This document shows, one piece after another, positions 37,445 through 46,288 of a stretch of 64,000 nucleotides of DNA; within the stretch, counting starts at the first letter, position 1, and each line of letters opens with the position of its first letter. The notes under the pieces are model-generated. The model was not told the origin of the DNA. It searched no databases and was given only the letters and a program-made list of their open reading frames with translations. The stretch covers positions 209,485 to 273,484 of the forward strand of contig NZ_NEGC01000005.1 of the NCBI RefSeq assembly GCF_002135335.1, in the 5' to 3' direction. The DNA is from Acinetobacter sp. ANC 4470. GTDB lineage: Bacteria; Pseudomonadota; Gammaproteobacteria; Pseudomonadales; Moraxellaceae. Both the position numbers and the translations under genes were made by a program.

Positions 37445-38779
37445 TTAGTGACGTTTGGTCATATCTTCCGTTTCAAAGGTCACATCACGCTGAAATTCAG
37501 GATAAGAAAGCTCAGCATGTTCGGTATAATCCAACCCACGCTGTTCATGCTGTTTGCTGACACGCAAGCCACCTAAAAGTTTGTCGAGCACTTTAAAAAC
37601 CACGAATGCAATGCCGAAACCCCACACAAATGCAGCCATTACCCCTAACACCTGAATCGAAATAATATGTGAATTAAACAGATCTGCTTCAAAAAATAAG
37701 CCTGCTGCCACCGTTCCCCATGCCCCACAAAAACCATGTACCGTGACTGCATCTACCACATCATCCAGTTTTAATTTTTCCATGACACTTGGCATGACAC
37801 TCACAATCAAACCCGCGGTTAAGCCGGTAATCACAGCAAATAATGGTGACATGGTTGCGCAGCCTGCGGTAATACCGACCAAGCCGCCTAGCGAGGCATT
37901 AATAGTCGTCTTCATGAGAATGGCTTTGCCACGAATTAAGGCATACAGCATATAAGCCACTGCGCCAGAACATGCGGCCAAATGTGTATTTAGCGCAATT
38001 CGACCAATGCTGACATTCGCATTCATCGTCGATGCCGCGTTAAAACCAAACCATGCGAACCAAAGGATAAAGCCGCCTAAAGCAACCAAAGGTAAATTGT
38101 GCCCTGCTAAATAATGACTTTGCCCATTACGTCCGAAACGCCCTAAACGAGGCCCCAAGACAATAATTCCCGCCAGTGCCACCCAACCGCCAATAGAATG
38201 CACCACGGTTGAACCGGCAAAGTCGATAAAGCCCAAAGCTTTTAACCAGCCTTCGCCATCAAAAATACTTCCCCATGCCCAACTGCCAAAGATGGGATAA
38301 ATCAGACCACTCACCACCGCGGCACTGACCACATAAGCCACAAAGTGAATGCGTTCAGCCATAGCACCACTGGCAATGGTGGTTGCTGTTGCCGCAAACA
38401 TCATTTGGAAGAACAATAAATTCCAATACCAGTCATCCATCACATTCGGTGCAAAATGACTTGTCCCGATCCAACCTGAAGCGTTAACCCCAAACATTAA
38501 ACCAAACCCCAATAGCCAAAAAATCAGTCCGCCCAGACATGTATCCATATAATTTTTCATCAAGACGTTAACGGTATTCTTACTGCGGACGGAACCGCTT
38601 TCGACCAAGGCAAAACCAGCCTGCATCAAGAAGACCAGAATCCCGCCCATGACCACCCATACGCTATCGAGTGACAAACGTATTTCTTGAATATTTTCAG
38701 CGGTTGTCGTGACATTATTTGCAAAGGTTGGAAAAGATATTGCCATTAGAAGCAGACATAAATACTTTATTTTTTTCAT
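37445..38779 (-). CDS. amtB: Ammonium transporter AmtB
   Basis: The 444-aa Amt/Rh-family channel has a signal-peptide-like N-terminus (1-20, ending FPTFA) and about 11 membrane helices. The twin pore histidines are present in GSTVVHSIGGW and AVTVHGFCGAWG, and the family motif DFAGSTVVHSIGG marks the pore region. It brings ammonium/ammonia across the inner membrane. No glnK accompanies it; an unknown gene follows in the same transcript. A sigma-54-type promoter lies just upstream, consistent with nitrogen-regulated expression. Confidence 0.95.
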   Translation of the reverse strand: MKKIKYLCLLLMAISFPTFANNVTTTAENIQEIRLSLDSVWVVMGGILVFLMQAGFALVESGSVRSKNTVNVLMKNYMDTCLGGLIFWLLGFGLMFGVNASGWIGTSHFAPNVMDDWYWNLLFFQMMFAATATTIASGAMAERIHFVAYVVSAAVVSGLIYPIFGSWAWGSIFDGEGWLKALGFIDFAGSTVVHSIGGWVALAGIIVLGPRLGRFGRNGQSHYLAGHNLPLVALGGFILWFAWFGFNAASTMNANVSIGRIALNTHLAACSGAVAYMLYALIRGKAILMKTTINASLGGLVGITAGCATMSPLFAVITGLTAGLIVSVMPSVMEKLKLDDVVDAVTVHGFCGAWGTVAAGLFFEADLFNSHIISIQVLGVMAAFVWGFGIAFVVFKVLDKLLGGLRVSKQHEQRGLDYTEHAELSYPEFQRDVTFETEDMTKRH

Positions 38780-38805
38780 AAACTTTCCCCTAAAATATTC
38801 TTAAA

Positions 38806-38821
38806 AGCAAAATTAATGCCA
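38806..38821 (-). promoter_or_regulatory. Sigma-54 (RpoN) promoter of amtB
   Basis: Read on the minus strand: TGGCAT-N5-TTGCT, with the invariant GG and GC at the -24/-12 spacing of the RpoN consensus TGGCAC-N5-TTGCW (one mismatch). The predicted start is about 15 nt before the amtB ATG, leaving room for the AGGGG ribosome-binding site. Confidence 0.6.
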
Positions 38822-39156
38822 CAAACCAAAGCGATGCTTTATGTTTGATTTCATTTTTGGAGAAGATTTTTGTTAGGGAAATTTATTCAAAACAAGTCAG
38901 GTAAAACAAATTATTTAAAAAAATAATGATTAAAAACAGATAAGATAGCGCTACTTTATGTTGCACTTTATTCAGCACATAACAGTATTGCGCCAAATGG
39001 AATAAGAGAAATCAGCAATTATGATTGATTTTAGCTCGACCTTTCATATGAACGAGGATCTCAAAATTTGATTATTTTTATCATCAAGTCCAACCAAAAG
39101 CATTAAAGTTAAAGCTATTTCACCAATATAGCGTCAAGCCAAAACATACCCACAAT
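38822..39156. other. Intergenic region amtB-pntB
   Basis: AT-rich spacer between the amtB promoter and the pnt terminator. No gene is seen. A weak NtrC-like element TGCGCCAAATGG (38989-39000) lies about 180 bp upstream of the sigma-54 promoter, at enhancer distance, but its half-site spacing is one base short of the consensus. Confidence 0.4.
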
Positions 39157-39184
39157 AAAAAACCACCCGAAGGTGGTTTTTTTA
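39157..39184 (-). terminator. Terminator of the pnt operon
   Basis: The stem AACCACC/GGTGGTT with loop CGAA lies 12 bp past pntB. A-runs and T-runs on both sides make it an intrinsic terminator on the minus strand. Confidence 0.85.
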
Positions 39185-39195
39185 AGACTTAAAGC

Positions 39196-40650
39196 TTAAT
39201 GGCCAGAACCATTAATTGCTTTGGTCATATCTTCCACAACTTTTTTAGCATCACCAAAAATCATCATGGTTTTATCATTATAGAACAAGTCATTGTCTAG
39301 ACCTGCATAACCTGTCGCCATTGAGCGTTTGATCACCATAATGGTTCGAGCCCGATGTGCTTCAAGAATTGGCATGCCATAAATAGGTGATGTTGGATCG
39401 TCTTTTGCCGCAGGATTCACTACGTCATTCGCACCAATCACCAGTACCACATCTGTTGATGGGAAGTCAGAGTTGATTTCATCCATCTCTAAGATGTCTT
39501 CATAAGCAACATCTGCTTCAGCCAGCAATACATTCATGTGACCTGGCATACGACCTGCCACAGGGTGAATGGCAAAACGAACTGTTACACCTTGTTCTTT
39601 CAAGATATGCGCAAGTTCTTTCACTGCATTTTGTGCACGACCTTGTGCCATACCATAACCCGGTACAATCACAACGCTATCTGCATTCGACATTAAGAAG
39701 CCAGCATCATCGGCAGAACCTGAACGATGGTTACGCTGTACTTTATCGCCTGCTGCCGCTGTCGGTGCAACTGTGCCACCCATTGCGCCACCAAACAATA
39801 CATTGATGATAGAACGGTTCATGGCTTTACACATGATGTAAGACAGAATTGCACCCGATGAACCCACCAGTGAACCCGCAACAATCAACATGTTATTTTC
39901 TAAAGTAAAACCAATACCCGCTGCTGCCCATCCAGAGAATGAGTTCAATAGTGATACCACAACTGGCATATCACCACCACCGACAGGTGCAATCCAAACC
40001 CAACCCAAGACCAATGCCAGAGCAGTCATTGCCCAGAATGCTTGCATATTACCTGTTGAGAAGAACATGAAACCACATGCTAACATGGCAAGGAAAATGC
40101 TGGCTTGTAGAGGTTTAACCCATGCACCTGAAATGGTTTTCGCCCATTTTTTTGCAGCCAACTTACCATACGCAAATACAGACGCAGTAAAGGTAATCGC
40201 ACCGACAAAACAACCGACAAACAATTCAAATAAATGGATTTTGCTCATATGTACATGTTCAACGCCTGCTGCTGTTAAAGCGGCTTCGTTGTCAACAAAC
40301 AATGCTGTGAGTTGGTTATTATGTAAAATTGCAGCAATTGCAATCAGTACCGCAGCCAAACCCACCAATGAGTGCATCAATGCCACTGTTTCAGGCATTT
40401 GTGTCATTGGAACAGTACGCGCACGTGCAATACCAACAATCCCACCTAAAACCATTGCGCCGACAATCATCCAAACCACAGGATGATTCGCCACAAAGAA
40501 CGTGGTGATTACAGCAATCGCCATCGCGATCATACCGTAACGGTTACCTTGAATCGCTGTTTTAGGACCTGACAAACCACGAAGCGTTAAGATAAAAAGA
40601 ACGGCGCCTACCAAGTAGAACCAATCCGCATAGTCTCGAATAAATTCCAT
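39196..40650 (-). CDS. pntB: NAD(P) transhydrogenase beta subunit PntB
   Basis: The 484-aa subunit has about eight or nine membrane helices followed by the NADP(H)-binding domain III. That domain carries VIVPGYGMAQGRAQ (GxGxxxA/V-type), FAIHPVAGRMPGHMNVLLAEA and DVVLVIGANDVVNPAA. With PntAA and PntAB it transfers hydride from NADH to NADP+ using the proton gradient. It is adjacent to pntAB with no intergenic gap. Confidence 0.96.
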   Translation of the reverse strand: MEFIRDYADWFYLVGAVLFILTLRGLSGPKTAIQGNRYGMIAMAIAVITTFFVANHPVVWMIVGAMVLGGIVGIARARTVPMTQMPETVALMHSLVGLAAVLIAIAAILHNNQLTALFVDNEAALTAAGVEHVHMSKIHLFELFVGCFVGAITFTASVFAYGKLAAKKWAKTISGAWVKPLQASIFLAMLACGFMFFSTGNMQAFWAMTALALVLGWVWIAPVGGGDMPVVVSLLNSFSGWAAAGIGFTLENNMLIVAGSLVGSSGAILSYIMCKAMNRSIINVLFGGAMGGTVAPTAAAGDKVQRNHRSGSADDAGFLMSNADSVVIVPGYGMAQGRAQNAVKELAHILKEQGVTVRFAIHPVAGRMPGHMNVLLAEADVAYEDILEMDEINSDFPSTDVVLVIGANDVVNPAAKDDPTSPIYGMPILEAHRARTIMVIKRSMATGYAGLDNDLFYNDKTMMIFGDAKKVVEDMTKAINGSGH

Positions 40651-40977
40651 TTATGAACCCTCTTTTTTCTTTTGCTTAGGCTTAAACATTTCCAACATAC
40701 GCGCAGTTACTGCGAAGCCACCGAAAATATTGATACTTGCCAAAAACACAGCTACCGCACCCAAAATGCTTACCACGTTAATGCTTTGGAAAGCCACGTT
40801 TGCATCAAGCCCAATACCTGGCATACCCACTGTCTGAATCATTGCACCAACGACAATAATGGAAGACAAGGCATTGGTTACAGCCATTAACGGTGTGTGT
40901 AAAGCAGGTGTTACCCCCCAAACCACGTAGTAACCTACGAAGATGGCAAGGACGAAAATTGTAATCGTTTCAACCAT
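40651..40977 (-). CDS. pntAB: NAD(P) transhydrogenase alpha subunit part 2 (PntAB)
   Basis: The 108-aa membrane protein has three helices ([20 protein letters not shown], then the segments near 35-55 and 65-90) and the conserved [19 protein letters not shown]. It is the membrane part of the alpha subunit, encoded separately from the NAD-binding part as in Rhodospirillum, whereas E. coli has one fused PntA. It lies 11 bp after pntAA. Confidence 0.95.
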   Translation of the reverse strand: MVETITIFVLAIFVGYYVVWGVTPALHTPLMAVTNALSSIIVVGAMIQTVGMPGIGLDANVAFQSINVVSILGAVAVFLASINIFGGFAVTARMLEMFKPKQKKKEGS

Positions 40978-40988
40978 GATCTATCTCC

Positions 40989-42116
40989 TTAACCACGCTT
41001 TAACAGCACTTGGCCGCCATGAGTGACGAGTAGGGCTTTTTGAATTTCTTCTTCCTGATTTAAAACAAAGTTCTTATCAGCATCAAAAAGTGTTTCAAGA
41101 AAATTAAAGACATTACGTGCATACAGTGCCGAAGCTTCTGTTGCAACTGTTGCCGGAATATTTGGAATACCTAAAATAGTTACGCCATTATCGGTAACCA
41201 CATTTTCACCGCATTTTGAGCCTTCAACGTTACCACCTGATTCAACCGCCATATCAAGGATGATGGAACCTGGTTTCATTTTGGCAACCGTTTCAGCACG
41301 AATTAAACGTGGCGCATCACGGCCCGGTAAAAGTGCCGTGGTAATCACGATGTCTGCATTAGAAACAGCTTTATCGACAATTGCAGCTTGGTCTTTGATG
41401 TATTGCTCACCTGGCATCCAGCCATAACCATTTTTAGCAGCATCGGCAGCTTTTTGCTTTTCTTCTTCAGACATCGGCACGTCTAACCATTTACCGCCTA
41501 AAGACTCCACTTGATCACGAGCTGTTGGACGTAAATCCGTAGCTTCAACCACTGCGCCTAAACGCTTTGCCGTTGCAATCGCCTGTAAGCCTGCAACACC
41601 CACACCCATAATCACCACGCGAGCAGGTTTTACAGTGCCTGCAGCGGTCATGAGCATTGGGAACATGCGCTGGTATGCTGCCGCAGCCAACAGCACAGAT
41701 TTATAACCGGCTAAGTTGGCTTGAGAAGACAATACGTCCATATTTTGTGCGCGAGAAAGCGTACGAGGTAAGAGCTCTAATGCAAATGCAGATACCTGCT
41801 GTGATGCAAATTGCTCAAGTTCATTATTACGGTATGGATCAAACATCGCAATTACAGCAGTATTTGCTGCAAGCTTCTGAATTTCATCACCTTTAGGGGC
41901 GCGAACTTTCAAAACAATTTGACTGCCTGTATAGGCATCATCTGTAATTTTGGCACCGACTTGTTCATATGCACTGTCAATATAAGCGGCTTTCACGCCT
42001 GCTCGACGTTCAATAACGACTGTATGACCAGCACTGATCAACTTCTTTACTGTTTCTGGCGTTGCTGCCACACGATTTTCACCGAGAACAGTTTCGGTTG
42101 GGATTCCGATCTGCAT
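40989..42116 (-). CDS. pntAA: NAD(P) transhydrogenase alpha subunit part 1 (PntAA)
   Basis: The 375-aa soluble NAD(H)-binding domain I is related to alanine dehydrogenase. It has MQIGIPTETVLGENRVAATP at the start, the nucleotide-binding VVIMGVGVAGLQAIATAKRLGA (about 168-189) and RDQVESLGGKW, the loop that contacts domain III. The length matches stand-alone domain I proteins, not fused PntA (about 510 aa). It is the first gene of the three-gene pnt operon. Confidence 0.95.
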   Translation of the reverse strand: MQIGIPTETVLGENRVAATPETVKKLISAGHTVVIERRAGVKAAYIDSAYEQVGAKITDDAYTGSQIVLKVRAPKGDEIQKLAANTAVIAMFDPYRNNELEQFASQQVSAFALELLPRTLSRAQNMDVLSSQANLAGYKSVLLAAAAYQRMFPMLMTAAGTVKPARVVIMGVGVAGLQAIATAKRLGAVVEATDLRPTARDQVESLGGKWLDVPMSEEEKQKAADAAKNGYGWMPGEQYIKDQAAIVDKAVSNADIVITTALLPGRDAPRLIRAETVAKMKPGSIILDMAVESGGNVEGSKCGENVVTDNGVTILGIPNIPATVATEASALYARNVFNFLETLFDADKNFVLNQEEEIQKALLVTHGGQVLLKRG

Positions 42117-43088
42117 GAGCCTTCCTCAAGCTAGTTTTTCTTAAGTAAACATCGCTATTCGCAATGTTTCCCCCTTGATGCATTTTTGTTGATTTTTTGG
42201 ATTCTAATTGAACTGTTTTAAATTACCACCCAATATTTATTTAATAAATACCCATATATTGAACTGGTGATTCATAAAAATAATCACAGCATAGCGCATT
42301 TATTTTTTAGGCTTTCATTAGAATTACTTTTATCAGCTTAATTGCCATTGCAATACTTTCTCAATTTTTATATTTAAGCGCTTGTTATTATTTTTTTAGA
42401 TTGATTTAAAAATGAACATTGATCATTCTGACAATGAGCACTTTTATTACCAAGCAAGTTCTTACATAAAGAGGTTCTTGTTAAGCACTAAAATGGCACA
42501 TTTAACTTCTAGTTTTCATTAGATTGACTTAAGTGACACAATAAAGAAAATAATTTGGCGAGAAATCCAGCTGTTTTTAAAGCTCATTTAAAAAAATGAA
42601 CGACAAAGTCAACATTCAGCTATTTCTATTTTTTCTATTTCAATTGTTATCTTTAATAGCCGCACCTATTCAGCATAAGTCTAAATTAGATCAAAAAATA
42701 ATTACATTTTTTTCGATTGCCATTTCGATAGATGATGATTTAATCCCTATTTCATCCATTTGAGTATTTTTTGCACTATTTTAGAGCGAAATTTAAATGC
42801 TTTCATCAATATTCCAATTATTTCTAATCAAAGCCATCATCTTTTGAAGTTTTGTGCTTTTTATTATTTCGATTCATCGCATATTTTAAATAAAATCGTC
42901 ATTCAACTCATTTCAGCAGACCTCTACCCTCGACTAAAGGAAAATAAAATCAGAAAATGCGATGACTCATTCCAAACTGGAATCGCAACCATCATCTTTT
43001 TGTATTTTATATCCTCTGGTAAAAACTTTATCATTCACATTTAAATACTGCATTACAGAGCGCAGCAACACTTCGCCAAGTAGGTAAA
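42117..43088. other. AT-rich intergenic region pntAA-DMT transporter
   Basis: Nearly 1 kb of very AT-rich DNA without a convincing gene. A 94-codon open frame (42760-43044) is rich in Ile/Phe/Asn and looks random. In the pnt leader, AAACATCGC...GCAATGTTT (42147-42169) forms a 23-bp imperfect dyad that could be an operator or mRNA hairpin. The rest shows no motif I recognise. Confidence 0.5.
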
Positions 43089-44015
43089 ATGAAAGGTTTT
43101 TTGACAGCTACACAATTAGGGTCTTTATGCGCGATTGGTGCTGCTTTTTTATTTAGTACCAAGGCCATTATTATTAAACAGGCCTATTCGCTATCACCAC
43201 TGGTCGATGGCACGGTCCTTATGGCGCTCAGAATGATCAGTGCGCTCCCCTTTTTTTTGCTGCTTTGTTGGTTTAATCGTCATCACAATAAAAATATTGC
43301 GCCTAAAGACTGGATGATGCTGATTTTGGCAGGGCTCATTGGCTATTACTTGTCCAGTTGGTTAGACTTCGCGGGCTTAATGTATATCAGCGCATCGCTA
43401 GAGCGTATTATTTTATTTTTATATCCCACCCTCACTGTGCTTGCTTCTAGCATCATTTATAAACAGAAACTGAGCCTAAAAAGTGGTATTGCAATTGCAC
43501 TGAGTTATGGTGGTACGGTCATTGTAATGTTGCAGGAACAAAGTACGGTGCCACATGAAGGCAACTTTTGGTTGGGTGTTAGTTTGGTCTTTGCCAGTGC
43601 GATCAGCTTTGCCAGCTATCTGTTATTAACACCACGTCTGATTCAGAAGTTCGGCTCATGGAATTACACTGGTTTAGCTTTAAGCATCGCTTGTTTCGGT
43701 ACACTCACCCACTATTTTATTGCCATACCCAGTCCAATGACTTTACTCACTCAATTGCCCCTCGGTGTGATTGGTTATGGCATCGCATTAGGTTTATTCG
43801 TCACAGTCCTGCCCACGATTTTAATTGCCCAGAGCATTTCACGCTTAGGTGCAGCACAGTCGGCGATGATTGGCTCGATTGGCCCCGTGTTAACCATTAT
43901 TCTTGCAGTGGCTTTATTAGGTGAACACATGAATGCCATACAATGGTTTGGTTGCTTGCTCAATATTGTTGGGGTCATGATGATTACCCTATCGAAAAAG
44001 AAACTGGCGCACTAA
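43089..44015 (+). CDS. DMT/EamA family transporter
   Basis: The 308-aa inner-membrane protein has ten predicted helices in two EamA repeats (about 10-145 and 160-300). It has an N-terminal GxxxFSTKAI-type signature and GEHMNAIQWFGCLLNIVGVMMI near the end. Drug/metabolite exporters of this family move amino acids, metabolites or drugs; the substrate cannot be told. Its 3' end overlaps the convergent soxR gene by 4 bp. Confidence 0.9.
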   Translation: MKGFLTATQLGSLCAIGAAFLFSTKAIIIKQAYSLSPLVDGTVLMALRMISALPFFLLLCWFNRHHNKNIAPKDWMMLILAGLIGYYLSSWLDFAGLMYISASLERIILFLYPTLTVLASSIIYKQKLSLKSGIAIALSYGGTVIVMLQEQSTVPHEGNFWLGVSLVFASAISFASYLLLTPRLIQKFGSWNYTGLALSIACFGTLTHYFIAIPSPMTLLTQLPLGVIGYGIALGLFVTVLPTILIAQSISRLGAAQSAMIGSIGPVLTIILAVALLGEHMNAIQWFGCLLNIVGVMMITLSKKKLAH

Positions 44016-44524
44016 TCGTCTGCTAGATACTGCTGCTGAATGGTTAAATGCGGTTGCTTTTCTTCAAGTTGCAATAAGATCTGCTGAAAATGAGCTCCCG
44101 CAGATTGATCTGCCATTTGATCGTTCGGATTACGCAATGGACATTGTTGTAAAGACAAACAGCCGCAGCCAATACACCAATCTAACTGTTGCCGTAACTG
44201 CAATAAACTAACAATCTGCACATCTAAACTAGCTTGCCATTTTTGCGACATTTTTTGCCAATCCGCCTTGCTGGCCACCTTATTTTTTGGCAATACCGAA
44301 AAGGCCTCTTTGACTTGCTGCAAACGCATACCGACTTGCTGTGCAACTTTAATAATGGCTACACGGCGTAGTATGGCACGTTGATAACGACGTTGCCTGC
44401 CTTCGGTACGAATGCTCCAAATCAGTTCTTTTTCTTCATAAAAACGAATCGAAGGTACACTTACACCGCTGCGCTGTGCCAGCTCACCTATCGTTATCCA
44501 CTGATGTGCATCTTTTTCAGTCAC
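44012..44524 (-). CDS. soxR: Redox-sensitive MerR-type activator SoxR
   Basis: A 170-aa MerR-family regulator with an N-terminal winged helix (ITIGELAQRSGVSVPSIRFYEEKELI), a dimerisation helix and the [2Fe-2S] site C117, C120, C122, C128 (CX2CXCX5C), which matches SoxR spacing exactly. It senses redox-cycling compounds and superoxide through cluster oxidation. The frame opens at a TTG at 44539, inside the SoxR box; the GTG at 44524 is the more plausible start. The C-terminus is about 15 residues longer than in enteric SoxR. The divergent ridA-MFS pair is its likely target; no soxS is present. Confidence 0.93.
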   Translation of the reverse strand: MTEKDAHQWITIGELAQRSGVSVPSIRFYEEKELIWSIRTEGRQRRYQRAILRRVAIIKVAQQVGMRLQQVKEAFSVLPKNKVASKADWQKMSQKWQASLDVQIVSLLQLRQQLDWCIGCGCLSLQQCPLRNPNDQMADQSAGAHFQQILLQLEEKQPHLTIQQQYLADD

Positions 44525-44529
44525 AAGGC

Positions 44530-44560
44530 TTGACCTCAAGTTAACTTTAGCTTTGATACT
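44530..44560 (+). promoter_or_regulatory. SoxR-regulated promoter (sox box) of ridA-MFS
   Basis: The -35 TTGACC (44530-44535) and -10 GATACT (44555-44560) are separated by 19 bp, the overlong spacer typical of MerR-family activated promoters. The spacer holds CCTCAAGTTAACTTTAGC (44534-44551), 16 of 18 bases identical to the enteric soxS operator as I recall it. It lies between divergent soxR and ridA. Confidence 0.75.
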
Positions 44561-44595
44561 AGCAAAATTGACAGCTTATTTCTGGACAATCGCGT

Positions 44596-45024
44596 ATGAA
44601 TTCAAGTACTGAACAGCCATCCAAAACTTTTGTACTCCTTAACCCAAAGACACTTTATAACCCACAATCTTTTGCGTATAGTCACATTACCGAAGTGATA
44701 CAGTTTCAACGTATCCTTCACATTTCAGGACAAGGTGGTGAAAACCAACGAGGACTTTTATCTTCAGATTTTGCTGTACAAGTCAGGCAAGCCTTTCAAA
44801 ATATTGAACTGGCTTTAAGCCATGTACATGCAACACTGCAAGATACTGCTGTTTTAAGAATTTTAGTGGTTGATCACAATCCCCAGAAACATCAGTTTTT
44901 AATTCAGGAAATGCAAAAACTTTGGAAAGATCAGCCTTTCCCTGCGTGTACGCTAATTCCTGTCCCGTGTCTTGCACTAGTCGGTATGCTCATTGAAATT
45001 GAAGCAACCGCTTATTGTCAGTAA
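44596..45024 (+). CDS. RidA family protein
   Basis: A YjgF/YER057c/UK114-family protein of 142 aa with ILHISGQGG (near 37-45), an FQNIELALSHVHATLQDTAVLRI helix region and the end PVPCLALVGMLIEIEATAY. The usual C-terminal RPxxC-LA element appears as VPCLALVGMLIEIEA. RidA proteins hydrolyse reactive enamine/imines; this member is divergent, so its activity is uncertain. It is transcribed from the SoxR-type promoter and followed 20 bp later by an MFS transporter gene. Confidence 0.88.
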   Translation: MNSSTEQPSKTFVLLNPKTLYNPQSFAYSHITEVIQFQRILHISGQGGENQRGLLSSDFAVQVRQAFQNIELALSHVHATLQDTAVLRILVVDHNPQKHQFLIQEMQKLWKDQPFPACTLIPVPCLALVGMLIEIEATAYCQ

Positions 45025-45044
45025 AACAAAAGCAAGGGACTTTT

Positions 45045-46235
45045 ATGAATACCTCTCTCGACATTAGCCAAGATAAATCTTTGCTATGGCTGATGGCTAT
45101 CGCCTGCGGTTTATGTGCAGGAGCAAATTATTATTGCCAGCCCTTAGTCCACTCTATACAACAATATTTTGATGTCCCTCAATCTCAAGTGGCTCTAACC
45201 GTCACCTTTGCACAAGTGTCTTATGCCTTAGGTCTACTGTTTATTGTTCCTGTGGGCGACATTGTCAATAAAACCAAATTTATTCCACTATTGATATTTT
45301 TGGCTGCGATTGGACTATTCATCTGTGCTTTTGCTGTCAATTTGCCCATGCTTTGGTTTGGAACCGTGATTGTAGGATTATTTTCAGTTGCAGCACAGGT
45401 CTTGATTCCTTTAGCAGCCATGGCAGTCAAACCTGAAAAAACTGGGGAAGTTCTAGGTTTCTTAATGAGTGGACTTTTAGTCGGCTTACTTTTGTCCACC
45501 AGTCTTGCAGGTTTATTGTCCAATCTATTCAACTGGAAACTTATCTATATTGTCAGCGCAGTATTGATGCTGATTTTGGCTTTTTTACTCAAAGCTAAAC
45601 TCCCCTCTATTCCAGTATTTAAAATGAGTTATGCCAACATTTTTAAATCAATGGCTGTGCTTTTAAAGGAAGAACCTCGTTTAGGCTTACGTGCTTTAAT
45701 CGGTGGTTTTGCTTTTGCAGCAATGAGTATTTTATTTTCAACCATCGCAGTTTTACTCACATCCTCCCCTTTTAACCTATCGGATGTCTTGGTCGGTGTT
45801 GTGACTCTCATTGGTGTTTTTGGTGCATTGGCTACAGCAAAAATTGGCAAAATTGCAGATCAAGGACATACCAAATCACTGACATGGATTGGTCTTTTTG
45901 TTCTCACCATCAGTTGGCTATTTTTCTATTTTGGTGGGCAATTTTTATTCAGCTATATCATTGGCTATGGTGTGATCAGTTTGGGTTTAACCATCGTACA
46001 TACCAGTAATCAAAATATTATTTTCCGCTTACGTCCAGATGCAAAATCCCGAATTAACGCTATCTATATGACCACCTACTTTATTGGTGGGGCTTGTGGT
46101 TCTGCACTTGGCGTTTATTCATGGCATCATGGCGGATGGAGCATGACTTGTCTTGCAGGACTGTGTTTAGTGTTGGGCTCTGCATTTTTCGCATTACTAG
46201 ATCTGCTTTATCACGGCAAAGCACGCACAATTTAA
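45045..46235 (+). CDS. MFS transporter (SoxR-linked)
   Basis: The 396-aa major facilitator has twelve predicted helices, a first-loop motif GDIVNKTKFIPLLI (motif A variant), and the N-terminal sequence ACGLCAGANYYCQPLVHSIQQYF typical of YnfM/AraJ-like exporters. The frame opens at 45015 overlapping ridA, but ATG 45045 with AAGGGA upstream is the better start. Being downstream of a SoxR promoter, it may export redox-active compounds; the substrate is unknown. Confidence 0.9.
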   Translation: MNTSLDISQDKSLLWLMAIACGLCAGANYYCQPLVHSIQQYFDVPQSQVALTVTFAQVSYALGLLFIVPVGDIVNKTKFIPLLIFLAAIGLFICAFAVNLPMLWFGTVIVGLFSVAAQVLIPLAAMAVKPEKTGEVLGFLMSGLLVGLLLSTSLAGLLSNLFNWKLIYIVSAVLMLILAFLLKAKLPSIPVFKMSYANIFKSMAVLLKEEPRLGLRALIGGFAFAAMSILFSTIAVLLTSSPFNLSDVLVGVVTLIGVFGALATAKIGKIADQGHTKSLTWIGLFVLTISWLFFYFGGQFLFSYIIGYGVISLGLTIVHTSNQNIIFRLRPDAKSRINAIYMTTYFIGGACGSALGVYSWHHGGWSMTCLAGLCLVLGSAFFALLDLLYHGKARTI

Positions 46236-46242
46236 CAAAATT

Positions 46243-46269
46243 AAGCCTCTTTTTTAGAGGCTTTTTTTA
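46243..46269 (+). terminator. Terminator of ridA-MFS operon
   Basis: Inverted repeat AAGCCTCT/AGAGGCTT around a T-rich loop, followed by seven T, 8 bp after the MFS stop codon. Confidence 0.8.
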
Positions 46270-46288
46270 AGTTTAATTTTGGTTTTAG

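Noticed and set aside
39890..40486. 198-codon plus-strand frame opposite pntB
   Set aside because: It is a shadow of the pntB membrane domain in the antisense frame: no ribosome-binding site, and a sequence typical of reversed hydrophobic codons.
42760..43044. 94-codon open frame in the AT-rich region before the DMT transporter
   Set aside because: The composition is dominated by Ile, Phe, Asn and Lys, with no domain, signal or ribosome-binding site. It is most likely a chance frame in AT-rich DNA.
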